In this document: piece by piece, positions 43,063 through 43,324 of the stretch
Numbering within the stretch: position 1 is the first letter of the stretch
Layout: every line of letters begins with the position of its first letter
From: Chloroflexota bacterium
Lineage (GTDB): Bacteria > Chloroflexota > Anaerolineae > Anaerolineales > Anaerolineaceae
Direction of reading: 5' to 3'
Length of the DNA stretch: 43,324 bases
Assembly (NCBI GenBank): GCA_029556265.1
Contig: JAKQFH010000018.1
Location: 1 to 43,324 of the forward strand
Position numbers and translations under genes: made by a program
Notes under the pieces: model-generated
What the model was told of the DNA's origin: nothing
Seen by the model: the letters and a program-made list of their open reading frames with translations, nothing else
Database searches by the model: none

Positions 43063-43324
43063 CCTCACCGGCGTCATGAAAGGCCTCGACGCCGACCGCT
43101 ACGACCTGGCGCTGATCGACATCGAACGCGACCGCGCCAAGAACGAGAGCTACACCCAGTTCTTCCGCCGCAAGGGAGTGCGGGGCGTCATCATCCGCCC
43201 CGTCAGTCCGGAGCCGACCATCGCCGAGGCCATCGCCGAGGAAGGCTTCCCCTGCGTCATGGTCGCGGACCGCTCGGAGCACCCGAACCTCGGGTTCGTC
43301 TGCAGCGACTCGGGCCGCGACTCC
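43061..43324 (+). CDS. LacI-family regulator fragment, probably foreign (chimeric contig end)
   Basis: An open plus-strand frame, 88 codons, running to the window's edge with no start of its own. It reads LLTGVMKGLDADRYDL, then VRGVIIRPVSPEPT, GFPCVMVADRSEHP and FVCSDSGRDS, the periplasmic-binding-like core of LacI-type regulators of planctomycete/verrucomicrobial style. The DNA-binding N-terminus is missing. GC is about 69% over 43081-43320 (165 of 240 bases by hand count), well above the 57% counted in 42961-43020. It replaces the 5' end of the membrane-protein gene. Most likely an assembly junction; a real insertion would need read support. Confidence 0.75.

Noticed and set aside
43061-43324. 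LacI-type regulator controlling the glycan operon
   Set aside because: Attractive by position, but the gene has no DNA-binding part, differs strongly in GC and breaks the neighbour within a conserved motif, so it is taken as foreign sequence.

Overview
The window reads as a chromosomal segment from a member of the Chloroflexota, most likely class Anaerolineae. The grounds are large DUF2298 ('YYY') membrane proteins, lipoproteins with Thr/Pro-rich linkers, and a single-chain NfnAB-type protein. This placement is an inference from gene content; there is no 16S rRNA here. Most of the window is about 50-57% GC and densely packed. Only one stretch longer than 300 bases lacks a protein gene (10588-11187), and it holds the most unusual feature seen.

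Layout. 1-5332: a metallophosphoesterase (minus), then a plus-strand run of a TPR/membrane protein, a fused NfnAB-like flavoprotein and a GH4-type glycosidase. 5341-9618: a cold-shock protein with its own promoter and terminator, then (minus) EttA and a GT-C-like membrane protein. 9625-11395: a lipoprotein, then a tandem array of five tRNA-Pro 3'-fragment/terminator units of 110-113 bp lying directly downstream of an intact tRNA-Pro(CGG) gene (minus). 11396-16850: mutL (minus), then uvrC, a 33-residue membrane peptide, a SagB-like oxidoreductase and a nucleosidase-like protein (plus). 16847-20943: metG, a YceD/DUF177 protein, rdgB, a nitroreductase and a DUF355 protein. 21026-23319: a PhnD-like lipoprotein, a SanA/DUF218 protein and an HD-domain protein. 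23326-30253: gyrA and rpoC (minus), rpoC with a consensus promoter, a hairpin leader and no rpoB beside it. 30426-43062: a histidine kinase, cytidylate kinase and three large membrane proteins of glycosyltransferase/DUF2298 type in a tightly overlapping minus-strand operon.

The window is mainly housekeeping: DNA repair and topology (mutL, uvrC, gyrA), transcription and translation (rpoC, metG, ettA, tRNA-Pro), nucleotide hygiene and salvage (rdgB, cmk, nucleosidase), electron bifurcation (NfnAB) and envelope glycan assembly. Several genes lack a Shine-Dalgarno sequence and carry a -10-like TAAAAT a few bases before the start codon, which suggests leaderless transcripts.

The last ~260 bases (from about 43061) differ sharply. 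They are about 69% GC by hand count and encode, on the plus strand, the middle of a LacI-type regulator that interrupts the 5' end of the largest membrane-protein gene. This looks like a chimeric contig end rather than native sequence.
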